From Bradyrhizobium japonicum USDA 6 (GTDB taxonomy: Bacteria > Pseudomonadota > Alphaproteobacteria > Rhizobiales > Xanthobacteraceae), in contig NC_017249.1 in NCBI RefSeq assembly GCF_000284375.1, positions 6,875,001 to 6,939,000 of the forward strand: a stretch of 64,000 bases of DNA. Reading direction: 5' to 3'. The translations under genes were made by a program, and so were the position numbers. Under the pieces are notes generated by a model. It saw only the letters and a program-made list of their open reading frames with translations. It ran no database searches and was not told where the DNA came from. Of this stretch, positions 8,510-17,210 are shown in pieces. Every line of letters begins with the position of its first letter. Positions within the stretch are counted from its first letter, which is position 1.

Positions 8510-9199
8510 TTACGGCGCCGCGACGGCGAGGTTGACGAACTTCTCGCGCGACATCCTGCCGAGCAGCGAGGCGAGCTCGTCCCGGCTCATCGCCTTGTCG
8601 AACTGGAGACGGAACATGCCGCCCTTGGCATCGCCGATGATCGAAGCGTGGTAGCTGTCGAGCAGCGCGGTGATGTCGGCGACGCGCGCCTCGGGCGCGA
8701 AGCGCACCAGCGCGCGCGCAGGCGCAGCTCCAAGATCGCGCGTGATCGGCGCGCCGACCGACAGCGAAGCAGTCTCGAAGGTCGCGGTCTGGGTCTTCAT
8801 CAGCACGGCGCCGATGATGCCGGCCTGGAGCAGCAGCGCGATGGCACCCAGGCTCGCCGACCAGGCCAGCGTACGCGGCGACAGGCTCGAGAAGAAGGTC
8901 GCGATGCGCGCCGAGAGCGGCAGCGAACCGACCGGCCGCGCCGGCTCGGCATCGATCGCGGAAAACAGCTTCTGCATCGCCCGCGCCGACGGAGCCCCCA
9001 AGCTCTCGTTCAGATGGATGGTCTCTTCGTACTCGCCGCGGATCGCGGCATATTGCCTTGCAAGCGCCGGATCACGCGCCATCGCTTCCTCGACGCGGCG
9101 AGCGTCACGCGTGTTCAGCGTGCCGGCGGCGTGCCAGGGCAGTAGCAGTTCAATTTCACTGGGCTCTTGCTCCAGCATCTTCTTGCTCAATGCCATCAT
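8510..9199 (-). CDS. Membrane anti-sigma factor with propeptide-like periplasmic domain
   Basis: A 229-residue single-pass membrane protein. The cytoplasmic part (1-110) has the helical anti-sigma shape (ELLLPWHAAGTL, then EEAMARDPALARQY) without the zinc-binding Cys/His set; the membrane helix is at about 111-134. The periplasmic C-terminus (about 163-229) begins LVRFAPEARVADI and continues with ASIIGDAKGGMFRLQF, the pattern of an inhibitor-I9/subtilisin-propeptide fold. The ATG overlaps the sigma-factor stop codon by four bases, so the two are translationally coupled. The gene sits directly before a secreted subtilase. Its role as regulator of the neighbouring sigma factor is inferred from domain layout and position. 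Confidence 0.82.
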   Translation of the reverse strand: MMALSKKMLEQEPSEIELLLPWHAAGTLNTRDARRVEEAMARDPALARQYAAIRGEYEETIHLNESLGAPSARAMQKLFSAIDAEPARPVGSLPLSARIATFFSSLSPRTLAWSASLGAIALLLQAGIIGAVLMKTQTATFETASLSVGAPITRDLGAAPARALVRFAPEARVADITALLDSYHASIIGDAKGGMFRLQFDKAMSRDELASLLGRMSREKFVNLAVAAP

Positions 9200-9765
9200 G
9201 GCCAGCCTCGCTCAACGCCGGCTGCCTTCAGCAGTTCGGCCAGTTTCTTGCGCGCATAGAACAAGCGCGTCTTCACAGTGTTCTCCGGAATACCGACGAT
9301 TTCGGCCACCTCTTCCACGGATTTCTCGTGGTAGTAGACGAGATCGACGATTTCCCGATGGTCCGGCGAGAGGCCCGTCAGACACTCCCGCAACGCCTCA
9401 CTGGTATCCTTTTTCTGCACCGCGATTTCCGGATCGTCAGACGAATCCTCGATCGCGTTGGCAGCTTCGTCGTCCAACCCAACGTCCTTCCTGCGCCGGA
9501 GCGCAGACAGGGCCTTGAATCGGGTGATTGCCAGCAGCCAGGTGGAAACGGCGGATCGACCCTCGAACTTGCCGGCCTGACGCCAGACGTCGAGAAACAC
9601 CTCGCTGATGAGGTCTTCCGCCGCCTGCTCGTCCCGCACGAGCCTTAGCCCGAACCTGTAGACCCTGACATGGTGCCGCCCGTACAGCACCTGCATGGCG
9701 AGCCGGTCACCTTGAGCGATCCTGGCGATCAGGACCTCGTCCGAAGCCGCCTGTGTCACGCTCAA
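9196..9765 (-). CDS. ECF-type RNA polymerase sigma factor
   Basis: A 189-residue sigma-70 family ECF factor. Region 2 includes DEQAAEDLISEVFLDVWRQ and the -10 recognition segment STWLLAITRFKALSALRRR. Region 4 includes LSPDHREIVDLVYYHEKSVEEVAEI and the helix-turn-helix IPENTVKTRLFYARKKL. It opens the operon with the anti-sigma factor (four-base overlap) and the subtilase, the standard layout for an envelope-stress regulator that usually activates its own promoter. No promoter match was identified in the 434-base upstream gap. Confidence 0.92.
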   Translation of the reverse strand: MSVTQAASDEVLIARIAQGDRLAMQVLYGRHHVRVYRFGLRLVRDEQAAEDLISEVFLDVWRQAGKFEGRSAVSTWLLAITRFKALSALRRRKDVGLDDEAANAIEDSSDDPEIAVQKKDTSEALRECLTGLSPDHREIVDLVYYHEKSVEEVAEIVGIPENTVKTRLFYARKKLAELLKAAGVERGWP

Positions 9766-10199
9766 TGCCCGTCTCGCAAAGTTGGTCGGGTCGGCGCGGC
9801 GGACGGTTCGACGGGCGGGGCGAAATTCTTCAGGCTACCGCAGTCACACGGGGGTCTGTGTGATCTAGCCCACATACGCGAATTTTCCTTTTGCCACCCG
9901 CCGCGGTTGGCCGGCTCGCTCGATAACGGTAACATAGTATTGATGCATTCCCTATGCAATGCCGTCCGGCACGGACGGCCTGACATGATGGAACCTTAGC
10001 AGCCCTGCACGACGTATGTCTCACCAAGCCCTGCTTTGGCTCGACGCCGTCGCCAACGATGCCTAATCGCCGGCAAATTTCCCCGCCGGCCGCTGTCACC
10101 CTGTTGCGCGCTGCACCGTTTGGATTCGATTTCGAAGGATACCAAACCTAAAGGCTTGCCGCGTAGATTTTTGCGCTGACATCCACCCTTGGCGGGACA
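9766..10199. other. Divergent intergenic region between sigma-factor operon and GGDEF gene
   Basis: 434 bases with no credible gene. It must carry both divergent promoters. A compact inverted repeat, GCCGTCCG (9961-9968) with CGGACGGC (9972-9979), is the only clear symmetry and could be an operator or a small hairpin. AT-rich stretches lie at about 9885-9950 and 10120-10175, the latter a plausible promoter for the GGDEF gene. No hexamer pair is convincing. Confidence 0.45.
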
Positions 10200-11357
10200 A
10201 TGAGCACGGCCGCGACGACCTTACCGGAGAGGAATGCCGCTGAGGTCGCGGATCTCGTTCTCATGCCCGACGCGGCTGCGCCCGAGGTGCGAGCGCGCCG
10301 GGTCCGGCAACGCCGGCAGATGTATGTCGGCCAGGTCGCAAGCTACTCGCTCGGCGCCTTCGTGCTGCTGATCTATGCCCATGACGGTATCGTCCCGATG
10401 AACGTTCCGTCGCTGTTCTGGATCGGCGGCCTGATGATCATCGGCATCTTCGTCGTGATGTCGGAAGCCGGCGTCGGCGACAGGCACAGCGACCACTATC
10501 TCACCGTCTTCCAGATCTCGGCGCACATGGCGCTGCAGTTCATCTTCCTGGTGTCGGTGCCGATCCTCGGCATCGCCTTCATCAGCGTGCTGTTCCTGAT
10601 CTTCGCCTTCGGCACGCTGCGCATGACCTCGGCGCAGGCGATGTTCACGTGGGCGATTGCGACGACCTGCCTCGCGGCTGTCTTCCTCGCCTCCGACCTG
10701 CCGATCGGCATGCCAGTCGCCACGAGGCTCCAGCGGACCGCCTCGATGCTGTGCTTCGTCCTGGTGATCGGCCAGTGCGCCTTCCTCGGCCTGTTCGGCG
10801 CCACACTGCGAAAGGTCCTGTACCGGCGCAGCATCGAGCTGAAAGCCGCCTATCAGCGCATCGAGGAGCTCGCCGAGCTCGACGAGCTCACCGGCTCCTA
10901 CAACCGCCGCTGCATCATGCGGCTGCTCGATGCAGAGGTCGAAAAGTCGCAGCAGGCGTCCGCACCTTGCGCCATCGCGCTGATCGACCTCGACTGGTTC
11001 AAGCGCATCAACGACGCCCACGGCCACCCCGTCGGCGACGAGGTGCTGCGCACCTTCGCCATCACCATTTTTGCAAATATCCGCCCGGCCGACTTTTTCG
11101 GCCGCTATGGCGGCGAGGAATTCCTGCTGCTGCTGCCGGGCACCGACGGCGGCGCGGCGCGGCGCATGCTCGAGCGGCTGCGCGGCATCGTCGCCGATCT
11201 CGACTGGAGCGCATTTTCCCCCGGCATGCGGGTGACGATTTCCGCGGGCGTCGTGACGCTGCGCGACAACGATACTGCCGACACGTTTCTCGCACGCGCC
11301 GACAGCGCGCTTTATTCCGCCAAGGCGCAAGGGCGCAACCGTATTGCAACGAGCTGA
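10200..11357 (+). CDS. Membrane-bound diguanylate cyclase (GGDEF)
   Basis: A 385-residue protein that should make cyclic di-GMP from two GTP. Residues about 45-205 hold six hydrophobic membrane segments as a sensor module. A coiled linker (LKAAYQRIEELAELDELTG) leads into the GGDEF domain. The active-site loop reads RYGGEEF near residue 304, an active-type variant, and an RxxD inhibitory I-site (RPAD) lies five residues before it. Product binding should therefore feed back on activity. No EAL domain or other partner lies nearby. The ligand sensed by the membrane part is unknown. Confidence 0.92.
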   Translation: MSTAATTLPERNAAEVADLVLMPDAAAPEVRARRVRQRRQMYVGQVASYSLGAFVLLIYAHDGIVPMNVPSLFWIGGLMIIGIFVVMSEAGVGDRHSDHYLTVFQISAHMALQFIFLVSVPILGIAFISVLFLIFAFGTLRMTSAQAMFTWAIATTCLAAVFLASDLPIGMPVATRLQRTASMLCFVLVIGQCAFLGLFGATLRKVLYRRSIELKAAYQRIEELAELDELTGSYNRRCIMRLLDAEVEKSQQASAPCAIALIDLDWFKRINDAHGHPVGDEVLRTFAITIFANIRPADFFGRYGGEEFLLLLPGTDGGAARRMLERLRGIVADLDWSAFSPGMRVTISAGVVTLRDNDTADTFLARADSALYSAKAQGRNRIATS

Positions 11358-11420
11358 CCAATCCATTTTCTCCTGGCTGCGCAGAAGCCGCAGCCGGATC
11401 GAACGCTCCAGGACAGGGCC

Positions 11421-12524
11421 ATGAGATCGAAATCCGAAAGACCATCCGAGAACCTGCTTGAGGAATTGCAGACCGCGCTCTCGCACGGCACCGTCGCGCG
11501 CCGGGTCGAGGCCCTGCGCCGCGTCACCGATCTCTTCATCAACAATGCGGTGGATTATTCCGACGAGCACGTCAGGGTGTTCGACGACGTGTTCCAGTGC
11601 CTGATCGAGCAGATCGAGGCCTCGGCGAGAGCGCTGCTCGCCAACCGCCTCGCGCCGATCGCGGCCGCGCCGCCCAAGATCATCCGCACCCTCGCCCTCG
11701 ACGAGGTGATCGAGGTCTCCGGCCCCGTGCTCACGAAATCGGAACGGCTGGACGAGGCGACCCTGATCGAGATCGCGCGCACCAGGGGCCAGGCGCATCT
11801 CAAGGCGATCTCGCTGCGGCGTGTGTTGTCGGAAGCACTGACCGACGTGCTGGTGGCGCGCGGCAACGAGGACGTGGTGCAATCGACCGTCAGCAATCCG
11901 GGCGCGCGGCTCTCCGAGGGAAGTCTCACCGACCTCGTCACGCGCGCCGAACGCGACGATGACCTCGCCGCCTGCATCGGCCTGCGGCCCGACCTGCCGC
12001 GCCATCACTACCTGAAGCTGATCGCCAAGGCGTCCCTGAGCGTGCGCAGGAAGCTCGAGGCTGCGCATCCGGAGCTCGCGGACGAAGTGTCCAGCGTGGT
12101 CCAGGAAGCGACCCAGCGGGTCCGCGCCGCCGCCATGACCAGGCAGACCGAAATGGCGCGCGCACTGGTGAGATCGCTGCACGAGGACGGTCGTCTCAAC
12201 GAGTTCCAGGTCACCAGCTTCGCCGAGCAGGGCAAGTTCGACGAGACCAATGCAGGGCTCGCGGCGCTCGCGGGCGTGACGGTCGAGACCGCCGAGAACA
12301 TGATGATCGAGAGCCGCAACGAGGGCGTGATGGTCCTCGCCAAGGTCGCAGGCATGCAATGGACGAGCGTCCGCGCGATCATCGCCATGCGCGAAAAGCT
12401 CTCGGGCGGGTCGAAGACCGACATGCTGACGCTGCGCGATGCCTACGAGGCCCTGCGCTCATCGACTGCGCAGCAGGTGCTGCGCTTCCACCGCATGCAG
12501 CAGGGCACGACGCCGGCGGCGTGA
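11421..12524 (+). CDS. DUF2336 domain protein
   Basis: A 367-residue soluble, mainly helical protein of the DUF2336 family, common in Rhizobiales and other alphaproteobacteria and without established function. There is no signal peptide or membrane segment. It begins MRSKSERPSENLLEELQ, and HEAT-like helical pairs fill the first two thirds. Conserved-looking features are DLFINNAVDYSDEHV, SVRRKLEAAHPEL and a C-terminal MQWTSVRAIIAMREK. It follows the diguanylate cyclase by 63 bases and could share its transcript. It converges on the anti-sigma gene that follows, with 11 bases between stops. Confidence 0.8.
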   Translation: MRSKSERPSENLLEELQTALSHGTVARRVEALRRVTDLFINNAVDYSDEHVRVFDDVFQCLIEQIEASARALLANRLAPIAAAPPKIIRTLALDEVIEVSGPVLTKSERLDEATLIEIARTRGQAHLKAISLRRVLSEALTDVLVARGNEDVVQSTVSNPGARLSEGSLTDLVTRAERDDDLAACIGLRPDLPRHHYLKLIAKASLSVRRKLEAAHPELADEVSSVVQEATQRVRAAAMTRQTEMARALVRSLHEDGRLNEFQVTSFAEQGKFDETNAGLAALAGVTVETAENMMIESRNEGVMVLAKVAGMQWTSVRAIIAMREKLSGGSKTDMLTLRDAYEALRSSTAQQVLRFHRMQQGTTPAA

Positions 12525-12535
12525 GGCCGCCGTCG

Positions 12536-13174
12536 CTAGTAGCGCAAGACTTTCGAACCCGCGTAGGCACCGATCGCGGTCACGAGCGCCGTCGCGATCG
12601 TGTACCAGGTCGCGACGAACAGCGGCGAGTCGTCGGTGCAGTGCGAGGCGTAGAGCGTTGCGGCAAGGCCGGCCGACAGCAGGCCGGCGAGCGCGCCGGC
12701 GAGTGCAGGATGCGACGGCGCGCCGTGGCGCAGGCCGAACAGCGCGCCCGCAAGCAGCGGCAGCGACATCGCGGGGATCGCGAGCATGCACACCCGGGAG
12801 TTCTTGCCCACCAGCCGCATCGTCATCGGCATCGCCGGGGCCATCATGGTCTCGCTGCCGATCGCAACCGCAAGCAGGCCGACGGGGAGCAGCAGCAGCC
12901 AGCCCCAGCCGCGCATCAGGGCTTCGGGCCGCGACAGATGCAGGCTGACGATGATCGCGGGGATCGCAAGCGACAGCGTGACCGCGAACTTCGTGTCGAA
13001 GAACGGATTGTGCATCGCGGTCATCACGTCGGGCCGCACGCCAAGGAAACTGGCGAAGATCAGGATCGAGAACGGTGCCGCCACCAGCAGCGCCATCGTC
13101 AGCACGGCGCCGACGCGCGGCGCGCGATGGGCGTTGTCGGCCGCGAGCGAGCGAATGAGTTGATCGGTATCCAT
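12536..13174 (-). CDS. osrA: DUF1109 membrane anti-sigma factor (OsrA/NrsF type)
   Basis: A 212-residue integral membrane protein with six predicted helices, of the DUF1109/NrsF family. These proteins hold an ECF sigma factor at the membrane and release it under oxidative or heavy-metal stress. Only two cysteines occur, Cys129 (NSRVCMLAIP) and Cys179 (YASHCTDDSP), at the positions I recall as the redox-sensitive pair in B. japonicum OsrA (131/181 in Caulobacter NrsF). The cognate sigma gene is directly upstream, with two bases between its stop and this ATG. The ATG at 13174 (MDTDQLIRSLAADN) gives the normal length; the open frame upstream is antisense overlap with the sigma gene. Confidence 0.88.
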   Translation of the reverse strand: MDTDQLIRSLAADNAHRAPRVGAVLTMALLVAAPFSILIFASFLGVRPDVMTAMHNPFFDTKFAVTLSLAIPAIIVSLHLSRPEALMRGWGWLLLLPVGLLAVAIGSETMMAPAMPMTMRLVGKNSRVCMLAIPAMSLPLLAGALFGLRHGAPSHPALAGALAGLLSAGLAATLYASHCTDDSPLFVATWYTIATALVTAIGAYAGSKVLRY

Positions 13175-13176
13175 GA

Positions 13177-13722
13177 CTAGTGGTCCCGCAGTTTGGCAGT
13201 CAGCGCCGCAAGTCCGCGATGCAGCGCGACCCGCACCGCACCTTCGCTCATCGAAAACTTTGACGCCGTGTCCTTGATCGAAGCGCTGTCGACGGCGATC
13301 GACTGCAGCACCTCGCGCTGGCGCTGCGGCAGCGTGTCGAGCTGCGTTGCGACCTCGGCCGCCGAGGCCGTCTCCTGCGGCGCCTCGCCCGGCAGCGTTT
13401 CGGCGAAATCGTCGATGTTGACGAAGACCCGCCGGCCCCGCCGCCGGAGCGCATCGATCAGCTTGTTGCGCCCGATTGCAAACAACCACGGGGCGAAGGG
13501 GGCTTCGCTGTCCCAGGTGTGCCGCTTCAGATGCACCGCCAACAAAATCTCCTGCACGATATCCTCGGCCTGGTCGGGAGGCTGCCCGGCCCGCGCCAGA
13601 CCTCGCCTCGCGGCAGCGCGCAGCACAGGCGTGACCGCCTTCAACAGGCGATGATACGCCGCATCATCGCCTGCCATGGCCGACCGCATCAGGCCGGTCC
13701 ACTCGTCCTCACGTCCGCGCAC
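13177..13722 (-). CDS. ecfF: ECF sigma factor, EcfF/SigF-like
   Basis: About 181 residues with sigma region 2 (QAEDIVQEILLAVHLKRHTW, APFAPWLFAIGRNKLIDALR) and region 4 (LPQRQREVLQSIAVDSASIK, then MSEGAVRVALHRGLAALTAK). It is paired with a DUF1109 anti-sigma factor, matching EcfF-OsrA of Bradyrhizobium and SigF-NrsF of Caulobacter, which respond to reactive oxygen or metals. The start is uncertain: no ATG lies near the expected N-terminus. GTG at 13722 is used here; TTG at 13737 and ATG at 13689 are alternatives. A promoter-like motif at 13738-13762 would put the transcript start close to the gene, which disfavours the TTG. Confidence 0.85.
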   Translation of the reverse strand: MRGREDEWTGLMRSAMAGDDAAYHRLLKAVTPVLRAAARRGLARAGQPPDQAEDIVQEILLAVHLKRHTWDSEAPFAPWLFAIGRNKLIDALRRRGRRVFVNIDDFAETLPGEAPQETASAAEVATQLDTLPQRQREVLQSIAVDSASIKDTASKFSMSEGAVRVALHRGLAALTAKLRDH

Positions 13723-13737
13723 GCCCTCACCATGCAA

Positions 13738-13762
13738 TTCGGCAGCTCTTTCAGTTTGTTAC
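13738..13762 (-). promoter_or_regulatory. Candidate autoregulated ECF promoter (GTAAC-N16-CGAA)
   Basis: Read on the minus strand, GTAAC (13762-13758) is followed after 16 bases by CGAA (13741-13738), immediately upstream of the sigma gene. As I recall, SigF promoters in Caulobacter read GTAACC-N16-CGAA, so this is a close match with the spacing one base short. Self-activation is typical of such sigma factors. Confidence 0.4.
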
Positions 13763-14008
13763 GCCGGCACCAGAAAGATCACGACTTCGTGATCTGCGCC
13801 GTGCCTCGCCACGCGATGCGGCCGTCGAAACCCACGACGGCTCATAACACCGATCGGTCCCGTCCGCATCCGGCGGCCGGTTGCGAGGCGGCGGTTTGCC
13901 CCGCTTTTGCCCGGGATAGCCCGAAGATTCCCATTTTTTGCCCCGCTGTGGTCACGCCCCGGGGTCTCTGTTCGGTCCCGGGACGGGGGAATTGGGGAGA
14001 TCGTCAAC

Positions 14009-14644
14009 ATGATGAAAGCCAGCGGGCGCGCGGCATTGATTCTCCTTGCCGGCCTTTTCGTGCTGGTCGGAGCCGCTGCACAGGCGGCACCGAATTCAGC
14101 CGCAGGCAGCAAATCGGACAGCGCGGGCAACCAGGCCGAGGCCGTCACGCCGAGCAAGCAGCGGCGCCATGCGTCGCGCCACCGCGACAGCGGCAAGGCG
14201 GCGCAGAAATCCGACGACAAGGCCGACAAGAAGGACGGCGCGGCGAAGGCCGAAAACGACGTGCCGGCCTTGAGCCGGATGACGCCGGCGGTCGCCAACG
14301 CCAACGCGCAGATCGCCGCGGCCGATACGCCGACGGCTGCCGCGGCCTCCGCGATGACCGGACGCGCCAACGACAACGTTCAGGCTGCAGCCGATAATAC
14401 CGCCGCGCCGAATGACGAGGCTCAGGTGGTGGCGCCCGATCAGCTCAACGACATCGACCGCGCCCTGCAACAGGACCCGCCGGCACAGAAGGCGGTGATC
14501 GCCGCAACCGACGCGCGGCCGGCGCCGGTGATGGCGAGCAGCCACAGCTCGGCCTGGGACCAGAGCTCGCTGATCGGCAAGATCTTCATCGGCGTCGGCA
14601 CGCTGCTGACGCTGGCCTCTGCCGCACGCATGTTCATGGCCTGA
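14009..14644 (+). CDS. Exported Lys/Ala-rich protein with C-terminal membrane anchor
   Basis: A 211-residue hypothetical protein. It starts MMKASGRAALILLAGLFVLV, a signal peptide ending near AAAQAAP. A strongly basic stretch (KQRRHASRHRDSGKAAQK, then DDKADKK) follows, then Ala/Asn-rich low complexity, and finally a hydrophobic C-terminal segment (SSLIGKIFIGVGTLLTLASA) that may anchor it. The start is well supported by GGGGAG nine bases upstream; an open frame continues further upstream but lacks a better start. The family is not recognised. Sequence character suggests an envelope protein, possibly binding polyanions. Confidence 0.65.
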   Translation: MMKASGRAALILLAGLFVLVGAAAQAAPNSAAGSKSDSAGNQAEAVTPSKQRRHASRHRDSGKAAQKSDDKADKKDGAAKAENDVPALSRMTPAVANANAQIAAADTPTAAAASAMTGRANDNVQAAADNTAAPNDEAQVVAPDQLNDIDRALQQDPPAQKAVIAATDARPAPVMASSHSSAWDQSSLIGKIFIGVGTLLTLASAARMFMA

Positions 14645-14673
14645 TATTTGGCCTGATCTTGGGGTGGGGACCT

Positions 14674-14709
14674 CGCCCGGAACGCGCGTCTCGCCGCGCG
14701 TTCCGGGCG
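14674..14709. terminator. Strong hairpin after the Lys/Ala-rich gene
   Basis: A perfect 15-bp stem, CGCCCGGAACGCGCG (14674-14688) with CGCGCGTTCCGGGCG (14695-14709) and a 6-base loop, 30 bases after the stop codon. No T tract follows, so intrinsic termination is possible but not certain. Confidence 0.55.
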
Positions 14710-14793
14710 GCCTCGTTCCGACAGCTTTTCGGCCCTTGAAGCCCACCGCGCCAGCGGGCACATTGCCCGCCCAATCAAACGCGTGGGTGGAGC

Positions 14794-15573
14794 ATGAGCA
14801 CGTTCGAACACATCATCGTCGAGAGCAAGGGCGCGGTCGGCATCATCAAGCTGAACCGGCCGAAAATGCTCAATGCGCTCTCCTTCGGCGTCTTCCGCGA
14901 GATCGCCGCGGCCGTCGACGATCTCGAGGCGGATGACGCCATCGGCTGCATCGTCGTGACCGGCAGCGAGAAGGCCTTTGCCGCCGGCGCCGACATCAAG
15001 GAGATGCAGCCGAAAGCCTTCATCGACATGTTCTCCGAAGATTTCGCCGCGATCGGCGGCGACCGCGTCGCGCGCTGCCGCAAGCCGACCATCGCCGCGG
15101 TCGCGGGCTATGCGCTCGGCGGCGGCTGCGAGCTCGCCATGATGTGCGACTTCATCATCGCCGCCGACACCGCCAAATTCGGTCAGCCCGAAATCACGCT
15201 CGGCACCATTCCCGGCATCGGCGGCACCCAGCGCCTGACCCGCGCGATCGGCAAGTCGAAGGCGATGGACCTCTGCCTCACCGGCCGCATGATGGATGCG
15301 GCGGAAGCGGAGCGCTCAGGCCTCGTCAGCCGCATCGTGCCCGCCGACAAGCTCATGGACGAGGTCATGGAAGCCGCCGAGAAGATCGCATCGATGTCGC
15401 GGCCCGCCGTCGCCATGGCCAAGGAAGCAGTCAACCGCGCCTTCGAGACCACGCTCGCCGAAGGCATGAGCGTCGAGCGCAACCTGTTTCACGCGACCTT
15501 CGCGCTGGAGGACCGCTCCGAGGGCATGGCGGCGTTCATCGAGAAGCGCAAGCCGGTGAACAAGAACCGATAA
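14794..15573 (+). CDS. Enoyl-CoA hydratase
   Basis: A 259-residue crotonase-fold enzyme, very probably a short-chain enoyl-CoA hydratase that adds water across 2-enoyl-CoA in beta-oxidation or amino-acid catabolism. The CoA-binding/oxyanion segment AAGADIKEM, the second oxyanion loop [14 protein letters not shown], and the acid/base glutamate region [20 protein letters not shown] with PGIGG are all in place. The length is that of the mitochondrial-type hydratase, with no dehydrogenase fusion. GTGGAGC lies just upstream of the ATG. It stands alone. Confidence 0.93.
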   Translation: MSTFEHIIVESKGAVGIIKLNRPKMLNALSFGVFREIAAAVDDLEADDAIGCIVVTGSEKAFAAGADIKEMQPKAFIDMFSEDFAAIGGDRVARCRKPTIAAVAGYALGGGCELAMMCDFIIAADTAKFGQPEITLGTIPGIGGTQRLTRAIGKSKAMDLCLTGRMMDAAEAERSGLVSRIVPADKLMDEVMEAAEKIASMSRPAVAMAKEAVNRAFETTLAEGMSVERNLFHATFALEDRSEGMAAFIEKRKPVNKNR

Positions 15574-15760
15574 TGCCCGCGAGCGGTCAGGCTGGTGTAA
15601 GGCTTCGCCGCTCTGGTGCAGAATCCCTGTGACGCACCTGCAACAAGCACGGAATAGATGGGGGTTTTCCCCGCGGCAGTTTGCCTGCGGGACCCCGGCT
15701 CGTTAAACAGTTAAGAGGCCACCGTCGGCGGGGCGGACAGCCGGGGTTTAGCGGGATTAC

Positions 15761-17191
15761 ATGATTGGGCGTGCCGCCAGAGTTGGCCGCGTGATGACGC
15801 GACATCGATCGGGCGTGGGTCCTGTGCTTGCGACATGGACCACGCTGGCGCTCTGTTGCGCCCTGCCCTCCGCCGCATGGGCGGAAGCCCTGCCTGAGGC
15901 GCTCGCCAAGGCCTACCAGACCAACCCGCAGCTCAATGCCGAGCGCGCGCGGCAACGCGCCACGGATGAAAACGTGCCGCAGGCGCTCGCCGGCTACCGG
16001 CCGCAGGTCGTGGCAAGCCTCAGCGCCGGCCTGCAATCGGTGCGCAATTTGCTTCCCGACAACACGATCCAGACCGCCAATCTGAAACCGTGGATCATCG
16101 GCGTCACCGTGACGCAGACCCTGTTCAACGGGTTCCGCACCGCCAACAGCGTCCGCGCCGCGGAACTTCAGGTGCAGTCCGGCCGCGAGGCCCTGCGCAA
16201 TGTCGGCCAGGGCGTGCTGCTCGACGCGGTCACCGCCTACACCAACGTGCTGGCCAACCAGTCACTGGTCGAGGCGCAACGCTCCAACGTCGCGTTCCTG
16301 CGCGAGACGCTCGCCGTCACCCAGCGCCGACTCAACGCCGGCGACGTCACGCCGACCGACAGCGCCCAAGCCGAGGCGCGGCTCAACCGGGGACTCGCCG
16401 ATCTCAACGCCGCGGAAGTCGCGCTGGCGGTGAGCCAGGCGGTCTACGCGCAGGTGATCGGCAATGCGCCGTCGCAGCTTCGGCCCGCCGAAGTCGTCGA
16501 CCGCTATCTGCCGAAGAGCCGCGAGGATGCGCTGACGATGGCGATCCGCCAGCACCCGGCGGTGATGGCGGCGGGCTTCGACGTCGATGTCGCCTCGACC
16601 AACATCCGCATCGCCGAGGGCGCGCTGCTGCCGAGCGCCAGTCTTCAGGGCAGCGCCAGCAAGAGCCGCAGCAACGACCCGACGCTGAGCACCACCGCCG
16701 AAGACCAGGCCTCGATCGTCGCCAACGTCACCGCGCCGATCTACGACGGCGGCCAGGCCGCCGCGCAGACCCGGCAGGCCAAGGAGATCACGGCGCAGAG
16801 CCGGCTCGTGCTCGACCAGGTCCGCAACCAGGCGCGCACGGCGGCGACCAGCGCCTGGGTCGCCAACGAGGGCGCCAAGATCACGGTCTCCGCTTCCGAG
16901 TCCGAGGTGAAGGCGGCGACCGTCGCGCTCCAGGGCGTGCAGCGCGAGGCCGCCGGCGGGCAGCGCACGACGGTGGACGTGCTGAACTCGCAGGCCGATT
17001 TGATCCAGGCCAAGGCCCGCCTGATCGGCGCGCTGCGCGACCGCGTGATCGCCTCCTACACGCTGCTCAGCGCCGTCGGCCATCTCGACGTCAAGACGCT
17101 CAGCCTCAACACGCCGGACTATCTGCCCGAGGTGCATTACCAGCAGGTCCGCGACGCCTGGCACGGCCTGCGCACGCCGTCGGGGCAGTAG
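15761..17191 (+). CDS. tolC: TolC-family outer membrane channel protein
   Basis: A 476-residue outer membrane efflux protein that would form the trimeric exit duct for RND or ABC/HlyD pumps and type I secretion. A signal peptide ends at SAAWAEA. Two homologous OEP halves follow, each with long coiled-coil helices and the usual landmarks ALAKAYQTNPQL, GVTVTQTLFNGFRT, QAEARLNRG, and in the second half APIYDGGQAAAQTRQAKE and GGQRTTVDVLNSQ. The start is taken at the ATG at 15761; MTRHRSG at 15794 is an equally reasonable start that leaves a shorter signal peptide. An RND pump without its own outer membrane protein lies 1.6 kb downstream. Confidence 0.93.
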   Translation: MIGRAARVGRVMTRHRSGVGPVLATWTTLALCCALPSAAWAEALPEALAKAYQTNPQLNAERARQRATDENVPQALAGYRPQVVASLSAGLQSVRNLLPDNTIQTANLKPWIIGVTVTQTLFNGFRTANSVRAAELQVQSGREALRNVGQGVLLDAVTAYTNVLANQSLVEAQRSNVAFLRETLAVTQRRLNAGDVTPTDSAQAEARLNRGLADLNAAEVALAVSQAVYAQVIGNAPSQLRPAEVVDRYLPKSREDALTMAIRQHPAVMAAGFDVDVASTNIRIAEGALLPSASLQGSASKSRSNDPTLSTTAEDQASIVANVTAPIYDGGQAAAQTRQAKEITAQSRLVLDQVRNQARTAATSAWVANEGAKITVSASESEVKAATVALQGVQREAAGGQRTTVDVLNSQADLIQAKARLIGALRDRVIASYTLLSAVGHLDVKTLSLNTPDYLPEVHYQQVRDAWHGLRTPSGQ

Positions 17192-17210
17192 TTTCAAATC
17201 GTCTGGCTTG

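Noticed and set aside
9990..10014. GGAAC-N17-CGTA considered as an EcfG general-stress promoter for the GGDEF gene
   Set aside because: The -10 part is CGTA and not CGTT, and it lies about 190 bases before the start codon. Chance is as likely.
10221..12359. A 712-codon minus-strand open frame
   Set aside because: It runs antisense across the GGDEF and DUF2336 genes and across their intergenic gap. Both sense genes have clear domains.
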